Shown: positions 45,480 through 60,951, numbered from the stretch's first letter. The stretch: 64,000 nucleotides of DNA from Corticium candelabrum (GCF_963422355.1 NC_085092.1:2608666-2672665); one strand, 5' to 3'. Translations and numbers: made by a program. The notes: generated by a model not told the origin, from the sequence alone.

Positions 45480-47693
45480 ACCACACCTTTTTTACACAGG
45501 CGAATGACGTTTTCTATCGTGAAGCCGCCAATTGCTGTGTAGTTTGACTTGTGCCCATACTAACTCTATTGGGTTTGCAAGGTACAGTACCTCCGAAGCC
45601 CAAGCAATGCCATATTATTAATTGCATCTTGAAGCAACCACTTTCAAGCCAGCCGCAATGCTTTTTAGATCTGTTAGGCTAGTTGCCTAATGGGTCATTG
45701 ACTAGATAAGCTGTGGAAACGCAGATCTTAGGTGTCTGTGACAACATGCCATCCGTTGTTACGAGTCCTAGACTGCACCCTTAAATTGTACAATCTTTTT
45801 TATCCTGAATCCAGTTCCTCTTAGTTAGAGTCAATCTTCTAGATCTTTCAGATGTAGCAATTTAATTAAGCTACTGATGTAATCTTTCTCTATAGGCAAG
45901 TAAGATCCTTGAGTTAACTGGGGATACCTGCCAACTTATAATCCGGTCTGCGAATGGTGGCAACTGCCTGTCCGTGGGTAATATGCTTACGAGAGAGATT
46001 TAAAGTGTTTTGGAAATGCATGAGATGTTCATACATAATCAAACGAAAATGTGTGGCTAGTATTAGTAGTTAGCGTATTATCTCAAAAGAATAGTAGATT
46101 TCTTCTAGCTAAACTAATGTGGCTTTGTACTAAAAAATATTGTCCTATAATAAAGCTGAACGGCATACATGCTAACCAATATATAGAGTTCCCACATACT
46201 GTATAACGTTTGATAGTAACTCAATGCCATGTGCTGGTAACATTGGATTTATTTCTTATGAGATTTCGGAAGTAATCTATGCAGAAACGGTTTATGTAAT
46301 CCAATAGATTTTTATACTCATATTGAGCACTGATTGAGAGTATGGATTTAGTGCAGTATTTTCGGAAAACGAATCGCTCAGATTGTCGATCTGCGAACTG
46401 TCTATAGAACAAACACCTGATTTGCGTTGACTAGTAGAATATATAGTGTGCATGGGTTGATTGAGTTTCGACGGTTATATGTTTTACAGTGTAGAAACAA
46501 CCGAATCGTTGTTCGACATGAGCAAATTATATTTTGCAGATAGTCTGATAGCAAATGTGGTGAACAAAAGACAGTTTGTTGCTGTTACGATAATTTGTGC
46601 TATCTGCATGACTGAGTTGGCACCTGCTTTGTATAGACGTAGAGCTGAAATAGTTTCAAACATTTGGGACAATTGTCTACAGTACTGCATCATCTTACCT
46701 CAGATGATTGGGAGCTTTCAAGGCAATGTTCCTACTTTGATCTCTAATTAGTTGCACTGGCGGTTCTAAAAGCTCTAAACAATAGGGCCTACAATCGAAC
46801 TATCTACCTTTCTAAAAGGATGATATTCCAATCCAGTTGATCAAAACAATACTCATGATGAAAGCAAACTCAATTTGGTAATGCGGAGGAGATGCATTCG
46901 ACAAAATCGATTAAGTCATATTACAATTTTGAGTCTGTGAGACAAATAGGTCGATTTTCTACACTAACAAATCAAATGTATTCTGTTCTAAAATTAAGAT
47001 TATTGGGTTGATCTAGGGCTACTTCAGTTTGATATTCAACTCGCTTCAATGAAATCGCTAGCAAATAACTGTTATGCTCGATGCAAAGTAGTGGCACCCA
47101 GAATGATATAAAATTACAAACACGATCCAAAATATGTTCTTTCTGTTTGATCAAGAAGAAGAGAGATGCTACTACATTTAGGCAAAAATACATCATCATT
47201 CTAGCTAGTGACTTACATTTGCATGAAAATTTTCTTGTCTACAATACTTCCAATTTTTATTGATTTATGCCATCTTCATTTTCCGTAGAATCTACCAAAA
47301 CCGAAAAATTTGACTTCTAGATGTATTCTCGAGGTAGACAAACCCTTATTACATTTGACTACATTACATTACAGTCTTCTGTCATCAGAGCAGAAATTTA
47401 GCGCAGCTCATAACTAACAACAAAGATAAACCAACAACATCAGAGAATAAGAATTTGATAACGCCCAAAATTGGCTGCGAAAATACTTTGTCTAGAGAGC
47501 ATTCTTGACAAGTGATGTGTAAACTTACTTTCTGCTACTTTGACAATGTCACTTGTCACATTTTTGAATTTGAACTTGACTAATATTTGGTAAATAGATG
47601 ATTCACACCCTCTGACTCGATCACATCTTGAATGACCCCAAAGCTGAATCTATTCTTTAAATTGAAACTGATCTTTCTGACTGTGACAATCCA
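45480..47693. repeat. Modules P-Q-R (start), fourth copy
   Basis: P (about 45490-45920) has AGTTGCCTAATGGGTCATTGA near 45690. Q (about 46190-46960) has the AACGGTTTATGTAATC block near 46283 and the TTACCTCAGATGATTG block near 46695. The first part of R has CACTTGTCACA and flanks near 47550. It runs without a break into the high-identity block at 47694. No gene is supported. Confidence 0.75.
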
Positions 47694-50600
47694 GTTAAAG
47701 TACTAAAAATTAAGTAATTGTAGTGTACTAGGTATATATTAGTTAGTAACTGTACAACAACTTGGTAGCTATTGGCAGTAGCATAGTGAAGCGGTAGTTT
47801 GACAGCAACTACAATACTTGGTACATGCATTGCGAATACTCGATCAGGAACGTGACTGAGCTGTCATTTAGTAAATTGTTTGTCCTTGTAGTTGCGATGA
47901 TATTTTGTGTTAGCAATGATGGCAGACAGCATTGTAAACCATGCTGTGACTGCTTACAGTGTTGAGTGAACCATCAAGCAAATTGTTCTAGCATTAGTTT
48001 GAGTAGTTTAGTTTTTCTGATATTGGATTTGACTATAGTTTGTGTAACAGTCTTGAGAAAAGATATAATGATCTATACACTGTAAATGTGTTGTGCTGCT
48101 TGAATGATCTCAATGATTCAATAAAAATTTCAAGACTAATTCAATTTTGAGGCTAAAAGATTGCGAAGCAACTCTTTATCTACTGCAAAGCTGGTTCGCG
48201 ATAATAACGCTTACACCCAGGCAATAGAGTTTATCAAAACACATACATCGTAACAAGCTGTTATAGGACATTGCTGTTAAACCACTACAATCGTCATGGT
48301 GACATAAGCTATCCGTAAGATAAGTTGCAAGTTCAACACACAAGAGTATCTCTCTGTACAAAGAAACAACAGAAAGAAACAATTAGCAGAAGAGCACATC
48401 TCTATCTATACCTTGCAACTGGTGAGTGTGCGTCAATTTCAATTTTGCTCATGCACTTCAAATTTTTGCTTCGTTGTGCTGTATTTATTGACATCGTACT
48501 GAAGAAATGTTAGTTTTTACATGAAGTACATATTACATAAACATTGAGTATGCTAATTAAACAATTAAGCTCTACACTTGTACTTCAAGGAATAGCGTCT
48601 CTTACCTATTAGGTGTTCCACCCTTCTTGCTGAGAAGAACACAGCAATTGACACTATGTTCTTAGCGATGCCTAAATTTGATAATTCCTGTCTTGAACCA
48701 ATTCGGAAAGATGACAAGCTGAAGAAATTAATGCATTAATTGGCAAGTCATGGTCAGTAGGTCGGCAGACATGTTTTGATGACGCAATGTCAATGAGAGC
48801 ATGATAACTGGCAACTGTACATACAGCATAGTTGCCTTTGTTACACTGTCCTAGCAAAGTTTCTATTGATAAAGTAGTAAGATATGCAATCAATAGCTTT
48901 TGGGGCAAATCAATATACTCTCTGTGCAATCAAAAAGATCCAAAGCTTTTGAAACCTGCTGTCTATAGATGCAGTAGCATCTTCTTATACAAATACAATC
49001 CATTTTTAGATTCAAGTGCAGTACGTTCTTCCCAAACCCGTACAAAAGAAGAGCAAGTAAGCGTGTAGACATACATACACATTCTCAATGATTTATTGAA
49101 ATAGATTTAGCTATTGACCAACCACAATGTAAAAAGGACAGTATGAAAGAGCAAGTTTCTTTAATTAATGAATATAGAAATTTTTAGGTTTTATGAGAGT
49201 TGATGCAGTCCCGATTGGCTGCTATGTTTGTAGGTAGGATACAAACATTGTTTTACTCGTTTAAGTAATTATTCCATTTGATTCTCTCGAAATCCGAGGT
49301 CTTTAGCAGTTTTCTTGATGGCACAAAAGATATGAATATACAGTTGTCTGGTTTAAATTATTGTTTATTAATTAATTACGTAAAGATTAATATTCTGTCT
49401 GCTCTAATTTACAACTGCCCAATCTGCTGCTACCACGTGAATATTGTACCTAGCTCGCCGCAATGTATGCAGTTGACGTAAACTGCAGATATTGCTCAAT
49501 TGATACCCACTGGTTCGATCATTCCTGTAGCCACATACGTTTCAGTTGATAGGAAGTGGTCCCAGTTGGTAAGCCACACAACGAACACTTATAGACATGC
49601 ATTAGTGTCTTTGCATCCAGTTGATGGTGCTTGTTGTGAGTAACGTCGTTATCGATGGCTTTTCGTGAATACCATTTTACTACTGTTGAGAGCATCTTCC
49701 TTATATTCAGGGCAATTTGGTCTTGTGTCTAGTCCCATTTCTGATCCATGTAACTACAACACCTGCGTGATTATCACACTTTCCTTCGGACGACTGATTT
49801 CTTGATAAGCAACAAGGCGCCGACAAAGTGACACCCTCTGGTGTCTTGTCCGTATTTCAAGGAAGTGGAACGAAACTACCTACCTTGTGACATGATCTGC
49901 AGGGCGTTAGTTATGTTTCCAAGTTGCAAGGAAACTTCCAAAAGTGGATGGATCTACCCTTGAAAAATGAATGCAGGCAACACCTGCACTACACGTGCTG
50001 TACATACGTGATCATTCTGTGTGTTGATTAGCTACGGCGCTAAAGCAGTCAACTTACAACAGAAATGACTATGAATGATACTTGGGCAAGAAATGAATCG
50101 TTTATATCTAACCAATAAAGAGATACTAGAATATATTTCGTTAAGATTAATAATAAAACAGTCATAATTCTCTTGATCTAATAGGTAAGTTTACGTAAGA
50201 ATACGTGTAAGGTAAGAATACGTGTGCATTCTTGCGAGTGATTTGCGGCGTCGACGTGAGTTTTGCAATTTGTAGTGGCATCTTTCCCCATAGGGGCACC
50301 AGTTCCGTGCAGCGTCTAGTTGGACTGCTCTCGACAAACTCTGGTCGGTGCTCCACCAAACCACATAGGAAGACTGGAGGCTTTCCAGGCTTGGAGTGTA
50401 GGAACGCGGGTACAATCATCTCATGGAACGCCGGAATAGTCGCAGTTTCATGTAATACCACGTGCCAGCGGTCCAGAATTTATGTACCTATTATTAATGG
50501 TACCGTGTCACAAGATGTCTCCAGTTTTTGTGTTAAAAACCTGACATCGAGGTTATGTTGGTGGAGATAGTCAACGTTGATTATAGAGACGTAAGTTACG

Positions 50601-52274
50601 TCATTGTATAGTATGGCCAGGTGGTTTATTGGTAATCTGCCGATAGTAGCAGTCATTGGCAGAACCCCTAGTGCAGAAGAAGAATAACACGATATACTGG
50701 AATAAGCTGTTCACAACGTATTCGCTTCTGAAGCGCCTGGCTAATAATGGTTGCTTCTGATTCCGTGTATACCAATCGTTCCACTGGTACCCTATTGACG
50801 GTCCCTTGTATTGGGATAACAGCTACTCTGCTTCTTGGTGTTGAGTCTTCTACTGACCCTTTTCGTCTGGCGCGAAACTCCGTCTTGTATCTTGTCTTTT
50901 ACCTGTCAAGGTTCAACATCTCAGCAAGGCTTCCAGTTAAACGGCTGCAGTTTCCTTGGATTGATTCGTTGAGACTATTGTATAACTCCTAAACCTGTAT
51001 GTCCCTGGAGGGGGTAATCAGAACTTTGCGGCGTGTTTCTCCTACCCAAGAATTCAAGGCCGCGCACATTTCGAAGTTGCGAGCCAATCTCTGATCGGTC
51101 CTTTAGTTCCATTGAAAAGTTCAGGCATCACCACCGGCCGTGGTAGTGAGAGTCGGCCCTGACAATAATGTTTGCAGCTTTTGTAGATCATGCGATTCTG
51201 CCATCACAGTGGGTCAATTTCCAGTCAATCCATTCCAACTCTTGTCACCAACGTGATGGTAGACACCGTATGAGACAAACAGGTGTAATCAAGTCTTACA
51301 CCGAAATGGCATGCGTCATAGTAGTACTCGTTACACTGACAAATACGTGGTCACGCAACATGTCATCCCTCATTTCACCATAGTTGCAAGCTTCCATTAA
51401 CTTCAAAACATGGTAGTGTATTTTTGTACTGACTCCCTATCCTGCTGTTGACATCTGTTGAAAAGTACTCTTTCGAAGATGACGTCGCGCGATATACGAC
51501 GAACGCCAAAAACACTCATCAAACATTAGCCCAAACAAAAATTAAAGGTTAGTACTTGGTAAGGTTCTCGATTGAGATGTTCGTAGACTTAGCACACCTT
51601 CTGCGTCCGTGCCCATACAGTAAAGAAAGATCGAGACTTATCCGGCTTCGGTCCCTACCTCATTCGCCTTGCAGAAATCAGGCAATACGACACTGCTCAA
51701 AGCGCTTCCTCCACTTTAGCCAATCGTCTGGACGTCGCAAGTGTAAGAGTTCTGGGATTTTAGTTGTCCAACGTATAGTAGAAGGCATCACTTCTACTAC
51801 ACATGCGTAACACGTAACACTATATAGTCTGTTAAACAACACCACTCAGCATAAGTATGACTACATGTAAGCGAGCTGCTATAATATTACTCAGTCAAAA
51901 ATTATAAAACAAAATCTCATTAAATTGCAATTGAGAAAGCGCTAAAGTGCTAAACGTCAGTTGCTAACTTTCTATGTTACAAAGCGTTTATCCACCTTGA
52001 AGAATCTAATTAGTCATGGCCAACGAAGAGCATGAGAAGAGGCTGGACGCATTGACTGGCACGTGGCATTGTCGACATCCGATAGCTATTTCATATCTCT
52101 TGAAAGCATGCAGAGAGGTCATCACATTGACTGCACGGCACACTAATTAAAACCAGGGATAACAATCAGCGTACACACGGCATTCCAATTGTCCGTCCTT
52201 CTGGGCATTACTGTAACTCCATCGCATGCGCGCTTTGAGTTAATAAACCATGTACTCTACCTAAGAAGTTCGGT
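47694..52274. repeat. Right copy of the 4.6-kb direct duplication (modules R-S)
   Basis: Partner of 1-4585, same orientation, offset about 47.69 kb. Most stretches compared by eye differ at only a few positions per hundred, plus short indels. Unlike the left copy it continues beyond the shared AAGTTCGGT end into sequence the left copy lacks (52275-58771). Confidence 0.92.
50162..51800 (-). pseudogene. Decayed Ty3/gypsy gag-protease, right copy
   Basis: Same fossil as at 2491-4110. It keeps the Gag Trp codon (DWLKWRKRFEQCRI near 51690-51730) that is a stop in the left copy, but has its own damage: the protease site reads LVYTESEATII (near 50750-50790), and mid-Gag has further stops. The two copies therefore decayed separately after the duplication, on top of shared older damage such as the lost catalytic Asp. 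Confidence 0.75.
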
Positions 52275-55200
52275 CGGCCTGACAGTCAAACTCATCCAAA
52301 TATTATGTAAATCAAGTCTGATAAGCGTTTTAGTAAAGATCTTGTTATATGAATGCAAAGAACAGATGACCAAAGAATTTCTAAACTGATTTGACAACTA
52401 ATAGAAAGCATGTTTTGTTATAACGTTGTTCATGTTGATAGCAAGGAGACTAGTAGCCAAATAGTCTTTGGAACTTGCCTTAGGACTTGCACAGCTATTC
52501 AATAAAATACTAGTGGTGTAAATGAGCTATGTTCAACTTCACGAATTTGCAGTTGGTAAATTCGCAATTGTTTGTACTTGGTGAATTGCCCAACCAAACA
52601 TTAGACATTGGTGTTTTGCACTTGCTCGATGCTACTTAATTGTTGTGAGTCAATTAATGTATCTATTGATTGTTTTCGTGAATTTCTCCTTTCTAGTGTC
52701 GAGAGCATCTTGCTCATATTTAGTGCAATTTGTCTTAGTGTGGCTCCCTCTGATCAATGTGACTACAACACTTGCATGGATATATCATACTGACTTACGT
52801 CTGATTTCTCGATGCAACACGTGGCGCTAAGAAAGTAAGGCAAATAGATAAGCCATTTTTCTTCCAGTTTTTCAACAAAATGAACAAGACGACATACCTA
52901 ACCTTTTACTTGTTTCAGCACTTTAGATAAGGGGGTCCTGCTACTTGACTGAGTCATCTGTGATTGGCTCTTGTCACTAATTTCATGATTGAGTAAGAAT
53001 GTAAGACTGGGAAGCACTGGGCTGAGAGAAGTAGCGCTGGTAGTCTTGTTAGCCTAGCCAATTAGGCACGGCATACAGTAGCACATAGAACGTCTACTGG
53101 GGCATATAGTTACCGCGTCTAGATTGATATGCTAAACGACTGCTTCAATACCGTATAGATAATATCGATAAGGTGTTGATCAGCTTGAGGGTTGTTGATT
53201 ACTGTTGCTAGTTCACATATGTGGTGAAGTCAACCATACAGCCCATTCTTGGCATATATTGTTTCCTTCTGGGACAAATGCAGAACCCAGGTCATGCTCA
53301 AACTCCGTTAATGTTGATGCGTGCTTTTCACCAAGTGAAGTAAACACTGCTTCCGATACTGGGCCCAGTTTCTGGAACAGCATATAGCGAGGATGTAACC
53401 CACTTCCTGTTAGCATTTGTGCAACGTGGCTTGCTAGAAGCGCAGCGTAATAGCTGGCATGAGTTTGCAGTTCATGCTCGGTTACTTTGGACTGAAGAAA
53501 ATCCAAGTATTTCTACAGTATTTGCCAATGCTTGAAAGTAATTTATATTACCTTTGAGATTCACCCGATCTTTCTTGTTCATTGGCTACTCGAGAAAACT
53601 ACTGAACACAAGTAATATGGCTGTAGCTGCAACAAATCAGCAATCAGATGAGTTTTTGAGACATGCACTGCAAGCACATTTGACTGAATCTTTGCGATGA
53701 CGGTTTTTTAAAAACAAATGCAACAATGCAGATTATATTGCACCACATCAAAGTATCTTGACTGACTTGCAGCTGCAGCAATTTCCTGAGAAATTGCCGA
53801 CAAAATGCTATCTGTACGAATGAAGATTGTCATTGCCATTTTCATCGATCTTTCTTGCAGATGGCTCTGCTTTTTAGAAAATCTCCATTTGCATTCGATT
53901 TGAGAATGGATCTCGAATCATCTGACAGTGGGTGGCGCATGTGGTTGCTATATTTCGTGGCAGCAAAAAGAACAAATTACAAAGCAACAAATCTTTTGGC
54001 AAATCTAAAGAGTGGCTAGCCTACATATTGGTACACAACAGAACTGTCAACTTTACTAGCTCAAAAGTCTATGGAAAAGCCATGTATAAGAGTGTTGAGT
54101 ATCGCAATCATGTGCAACCTTACGCTCTATTATCTGAAATTTGTCAGCTTAGCATCTTAGTTGCTTTGCGATGCTCCCATTAGGTGTGATAAAGAGATTT
54201 TTGCAGCCTATTTGGGTTTGCGACATACAGCAACCAAACCAGGAGAAGACACCCCATGATGACTTCAGAATGCCAGTTTTACAAAACCGGAGGATAGGAT
54301 ATGAAACTGCTCTAGCCAGGCAATGGGCTGATAATTCTCTTAAGCAGGAAGAGCTAAAACTTGGTGAACAGACATTTATTGCTGAAGGCATTGATGCATT
54401 TAATGACATTCTACATAACATTAGAGAAAAATCAAAACAATTCATTCGGCGATTACTCTAAGTAATATAGATAGCAGCAAACAAATTACTAAAGTCTCCC
54501 AAATCAGATTATGAGCTCACAACTGTGCTAGCGGTTGTGTAATCATTAACAGTTTGAACAGTACATAGTATGTGATGCTCTACTAGTTCGAATGCAGATG
54601 CACTAAAGTCCTGGACTACACCTAATGATTGGCAACCTCGCAAAACTACAGGAGGAAGTAAACTCGTACCAGACCTTCTGCGCTATCATGCCCAGTTTCT
54701 GTAAGATATGACAACGCCAGAGATGTTTTTTCATACGGGAAAGAAATTTTATAACAGCAGAAGACAGGATATGAGGTTGCCTTATCGAAAACTGAATAAC
54801 AGAAGTTCTTAAAGAAGACAGATGTGAGAATTGATGAAGCCAGTCAACTGAAGACCACGAAGAAATTGATTTTCTTGATGATATTCCACTGTGACAGAAA
54901 TGGACACATACATGTATTCATTATAGATCTACTTGTATCGACAAAAATTAATTGAAGTGAGTTACTAATGTTTTTCAAGCTCTGCTAAAACGTTATGTCT
55001 ACAAGCTGAGGAGCTTCTAGTGCCATCACTACTTACCTTGACTAAAGTGCAAGGAATGTGATGCTCAATTAACTTAAATACGTACTGCTACTGTACACTA
55101 AAGTCCCTTAAAACTCCTATTGACCTAAAATCATCTTCTGAGCAAATATTGTTCCATTTTACTAGTTTATTAATCACGGGCATAGAAAACACCCCATCTA
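52275..55200. other. Segment absent from the first S-T junction; hypothetical frames only
   Basis: About 52600-52860 is another diverged copy of the R/S segment seen at 1920-2160, 24285-24560 and 49600-49850. A minus-strand 97-codon frame at 53213-53506 follows a good splice-acceptor-like sequence (GATTTTCTTCAG), and a plus-strand 97-codon frame at 54171-54461 (GYETALARQWADNSLKQEEL…) starts after an acceptor-like CCCATTAG. I recognise neither product and cannot join them into a gene. Confidence 0.4.
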
Positions 55201-55205
55201 GTTAT

Positions 55206-55799
55206 CTAATTCTGTATCTTGTGCCACCAGCTGTCTTTTCTTAGTTCGAGTAGTGCTTTTCTCAAAGCAGCTCTTTGACCAGGAACACCACAACTTGATC
55301 TCAATGTGCAGAGCTCATGCAGGACGAAGTTGTAAGGTCCAGTCCACCTGTGGCTGAAAAAAAGGTCGCTGCATTGCATTGCAGAAAGAACAGCACAAAT
55401 TACTGTGGCACATCTGAGTGCAAAATTAATAATAATTCTTTGCAAACAGATATAATTTGGTATAAGATTCACAACTTCATTGTTGCAGTCTACGGTCCTG
55501 AGAGTATGCCACAAACCGACAAGACACAACATTTGTGGATATATCCCTCTACGTCCAGCAAGTTACACAAGCTCGGATCCATTGTCTGGCAAATCAAAAA
55601 GGATAATTTCGCTAACATTGTCAGTATCTACATCAAAACCAAACGCACCAGTAGCTACCATGACTCGTTCCTTGCCACATTTGAAATTTTTCGTTGTGCT
55701 CTGATCGACACCAAGTGTCATTGTGTTACAGTATTGTCCTACTGTACACCTAGTGATATTGATTACAGCAACTGTAGACAAGATAGATATACACATCAT
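55206..55799 (-). pseudogene. RecQ-like helicase fragment
   Basis: On the minus strand FKCGKERVMVATGAFGFDVD, then VSEIILFDLPDNGSELV and LAGRRG, resemble the C-terminal helicase lobe of RecQ-like proteins (VIVATxAFGxGxD…, QxxGRxGR). A TAA stop sits exactly where the motif Gln would be. After it the frame stays open to about 55206 (RAALRKALLELRKDSWWHK). The upstream part is cut by the Tc1-like insertion at 55825. Only this lobe is visible, so the parent could be a host helicase gene or a helicase-carrying mobile element. Confidence 0.5.
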
Positions 55800-55824
55800 A
55801 CAATATTTCCTTTGATCTGCAATA

Positions 55825-57416
<1,592 letters not shown>

Positions 57417-57418
57417 TA

Positions 57419-58771
57419 AATATTCGGGTCTTTAGAAATATCTTCAAAAGACTGCAGAAAACAACATAGAAGTCAACAAGTGGAACACAGGCGAAATAGA
57501 CGTGAATGAATCTAAAGAAACAAAATAAATTTGGACGATTTATAGATCTAGATACTAGAACATAGTTAGGCATTCAGATGTTGGGTTACAGCAGTAATAG
57601 GACAAAGTGGAGCTGTTGCTTGAAGAAGCCATAATCGGTCAGTAGGCAGGCAAGAACGAATATAACTCAGTTCTTTATAGGAAGAACTAAATGTTGAGCC
57701 CTACTCCTCAATCAAGTGCATTTTATCAATTGCACAGAAGGAGACTACTGCCTTCAACTGCCTAGTTAATGCGTTCTTCCTAAAACGTGACGTAATCGCT
57801 TTTGGAGACGTATAAACTAGACAAACCACTGTTATCTAGCATTGCCTGACCAAATAGTACTCACTTACTTTGTACTGTACTTTGTGGAAGAGATTCAAAC
57901 AGCTTCTCGTGGGACAAGTGGCACGCCTTTTTTACCAATTTGTTGACTTTGATCTGAAACTGGCCGATAACTAAAGCAAACTGACTGCCTCAGTCACCGA
58001 GGCCATACATGTACCTGATCATACATCAAAGATTTTATGACAACACACAGTCCGTTCAAGAGAAGGGCAAGGCAGAGCAGGCACGTCTAGGTAGCGCAAA
58101 GACTTGACGTCAGAAGTTTTCAGTCGAAGAAACATATTCTTGTTCGAAAGAATAACCTTGGAGCCCTCTAGCTTACCTTCACGGAAGGTAGGATGTCCGA
58201 ATATGTCAGAGAGAGCAGAATTCAGACCGAGTTAAAAATTTACGCTTTTAGATGCCATTTCTCGCTTTGTCAAGAGTCTGCGCACAGCTGCATGTGCCGA
58301 TTATGTACGCAACGCTATATCATCCACTAGATTCTATAATACCACGCTGTGAATGCATACCGTAGAATAATGTACCCAAATAGTTGCCTAACCCCCAGCT
58401 TACCATTTCTTGTACACCTAATGAAAACATCCTGCACGTTTTTCAACGTCAAAGAGAAATTTAACGACTGCAACGTTACGAGAAACGCGTCCACCGTCAG
58501 ACATATAAAAATAGCAGTTAGACTAATTTAATTACCTAGGGCTTTGAAAGACGAGCTAATTTGATCATCTAATAGAATAAACGCAGTAATTCGGATGATC
58601 CCAGACCCACTCTGGCATCGTCGTTTTATGCGGGAACCTGGCACGCGAGATGGTCTGGTACGTACCAGGCTAGTGGTAATACACTTACAGCCGTAGCGAC
58701 GTCTTCCGACGTCTCTGGCACGGCACGACGCTACTCCATGTAGAGCACAGGGTTCTCGTTTAGCTAAGTCT
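57419..58771. other. No recognised gene; left flank of module T
   Basis: Short frames only. The last 100 bp or so (GACGTCTCTGGCACGGCACGAC near 58707) match the left flank of the second T copy near 34752. On the minus strand MEDLAKREPCALHGVASC (58777 leftward) ends near a GTAAGT donor-like site, but the reading is not kept in the other copy, so I do not call an exon. Confidence 0.45.
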
Positions 58772-58835
58772 TCCATTGTCGCATGCAATTTGCTTCAAGC
58801 CTCTACATTGCGTACTAACAGCCTAGCAGGCACAT

Positions 58836-58964
58836 TGTTGTATCGTAACACAACTACCTATTTGTTTGCACAACCGAATATCTACAAACACCGCAAAACT
58901 CATATGACTCAAATCCTCTTTCTCTAAGTCCCGTATTATCTAATCAATATACCCGTATATCACA
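58836..58964 (-). repeat. gypsy-2 3' LTR
   Basis: It runs from TGTTGTATCGTAACACAAC to CCCGTATATCACA, matching 62970-63101. It is short for an LTR. In the sense direction it begins TGTGATATACGGG. Confidence 0.93.
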
Positions 58965-58980
58965 TATTCCTTTTCTTTCT
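58965..58980 (-). other. gypsy-2 polypurine tract
   Basis: AGAAAGAAAAGGAATA on the minus strand, immediately before the 3' LTR. Confidence 0.85.
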
Positions 58981-59155
58981 ACGTCCCATCTAAGTATTGT
59001 ATTGTACATAATAGTCCTTCAGATGTTGTGGTCTTTGTCTGTTCCTCATTGATCTTTTAGTTTCAACCTCTGGTTGTTCTCTTTTATCTTCTTCGTCCCT
59101 TTCGTGTCCAGCCCAAGGGCGTATGGGATCTGCCGGTCTTGCATCTGTGTTTTAA

Positions 59156-60261
59156 TCAATTTCCCATTTTGTTTCCACTAACGCATTGACATGCCAACGC
59201 GATGCATCTTGTAATCGATATGGAAACTCTGCGAGTGTCCTCTGGACTCGTATTGGTTCTGACAACTTTAATTTGAGCTTGTGGCCTGCATAGGGTCTTT
59301 TCCCCTAACCCAGTTTCCTGGTTGAATAGACCTATGTACCGCGGACCTATCGTCATCTGTATACACTTTTTTGCTTTGCTTGTTTTAGGTGAATCTTGTT
59401 CCATATCCTCTGATAAGAAGTACTTTGTAATTTCTCTCCAGCGGTACTTGGGTTCAGCATTGATAACGGTTCCCGCATTCTCCTTCTTATCATCAACTCT
59501 GCTGGTGACTTCCCAGTTAAGGCATGGTTTTTTGCTCGATAATTGAAAAGAAATGATTGAAGGGCCTCCGTGACTGATGTTCCTTCAGCTAAATGTGTTA
59601 CCAATCCATGCTTCAACACTTGGTTGAACCGTTCAACTCCCCCATTTCCTTGTGGGTGGTAAAATGAGGTACGCATGTGCTTGATGTTGTGTTGTTTCAA
59701 AAACTCTTGAAATCGGTAGGATGTAAATTGCGGCCCATTGTCAGTAATGATTTGTCTAGGTACACCCCATCTCACAAAAAGTGTCCGAAGAAACGTAATA
59801 ACTGTCTCTGTGGTAACATCTTTACTTGTCTGAATTTCTGGCCATTTCGAATGCATATCATGAACTACAGTGATAAATCGTTGACTATTCCGTGCTGCCT
59901 GTATTTCGCCGAAAATGTTAATTTGCAACTTATCCTCCGGTTGTTCCGGCCACTCTACCGGCTGTAAGGGAGCACCTCGAGGTTTGATCGATTTCCCACT
60001 CATCGCACATATATCACAATACCTCACATATTCTTCAATTTGTTTGTCCAGACGTAGCCATCAAACCGAATCCCGACCTCTTTTTTTCATGCGTGTCATT
60101 CCAATGTGTCCTTCGTGCACCAACTTTAGAATTCTATGTCGTAACTTGTTTGGAATAACCAGTCTCTGTCCTCTGGCCAGACACTTCCCCGTTGTACCCC
60201 AAACCGGCAATTCATATTGTATATTGAAATATGGCTGCAATACTGAATCCGGTGATTTCAC
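59156..60261 (-). pseudogene. gypsy-2 integrase (broken, first catalytic Asp lost)
   Basis: The zinc-binding N-terminus starts in 60061-60261 (LRHRILKLVHEGHIGMTRMK) and ends at a TGA where Trp would be expected. The core at 59353-60027 has CDIC, then LQINIFGEI, where the usual first catalytic Asp of the D,D,E triad appears as Asn. TDNGPQFTS and HPQGNGGVERFN keep the second Asp and the Glu. A C-terminal piece continues at 59156-59404 in another frame (IGPRYIGLFNQETGLG). The enzyme could not be made and would probably not be active. Confidence 0.9.
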
Positions 60262-60264
60262 AGG

Positions 60265-60951
60265 CTATCCTTCCTGAACATATTTTACCACATCTTGAAA
60301 CACTTTGTCTTCCTCAGATTTTTTCTCTAATTCCTCTTGTGAAACTGTTTTGTTACTCACTGTAACTAACATCTGAATCATTTCACTGTCCTCGAACTGA
60401 TTGACTGCCGGCTTTCTGGATGTAGAATTATTTCTTGGTAGCTTGACTCGAAATAAGAAATCCGCCACCTGATTGTATCTTCCTGGTCGATATTCAACAG
60501 TAAATTCATATCTATACAGCTTATCTGCCCACCCATATAGCCGAAATGGTCGATCACCCGAACTATTAGCTGACAATAGAGTAGTTAGTGCTTGATGATC
60601 CGTACGCAATATACATTTTCGACCATATAAGTAGATGTGCCACCGTTCACATGCCCACATACACGATAAGGCTACGCATTCTCCCACAGCATATTTCTTT
60701 TCTGCTTCACTCGAAGCTCGAGAGGCGAATGCCACGGGTCGCTCCATACCGTCTTGAATTTGCGACAATACCGCTCCTAAAGCGTTACCCGATGCATCAC
60801 ATGTCACATAGATAGGCGTATCAATGTCAAAATGTGCTAATGTCGGTGAAGATGTAACCAACTCTTTTAGGTTCTCAAATGCTACTTGGAATTCTTTAGA
60901 CCAATTCCACTCTGCACCTTGCTTGAGTAACCTTCTCAATGGAGTGGTCAC
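60265..60951 (-). pseudogene. gypsy-2 RT thumb/connection and RNase H
   Basis: A 228-codon open stretch: TTPLRRLLKQGAEWNW and FENLKELVTSSPTLAHFD (end of RT and connection), then YVTCDASGNALGAVLSQ with the first RNase H Asp, KYAVGECVALSCMWACERWH with the Glu, and CILRTDHQALTTLL with the next Asp. It is separated from the RT core by a stop and a frame change at about 60950-61050. Confidence 0.9.

Noticed and set aside
58528..58788. Minus-strand frame starting near the module T edge, with a GTAAGT site
   Set aside because: The reading is not preserved in the related copy near 34750, and no protein motif is seen.
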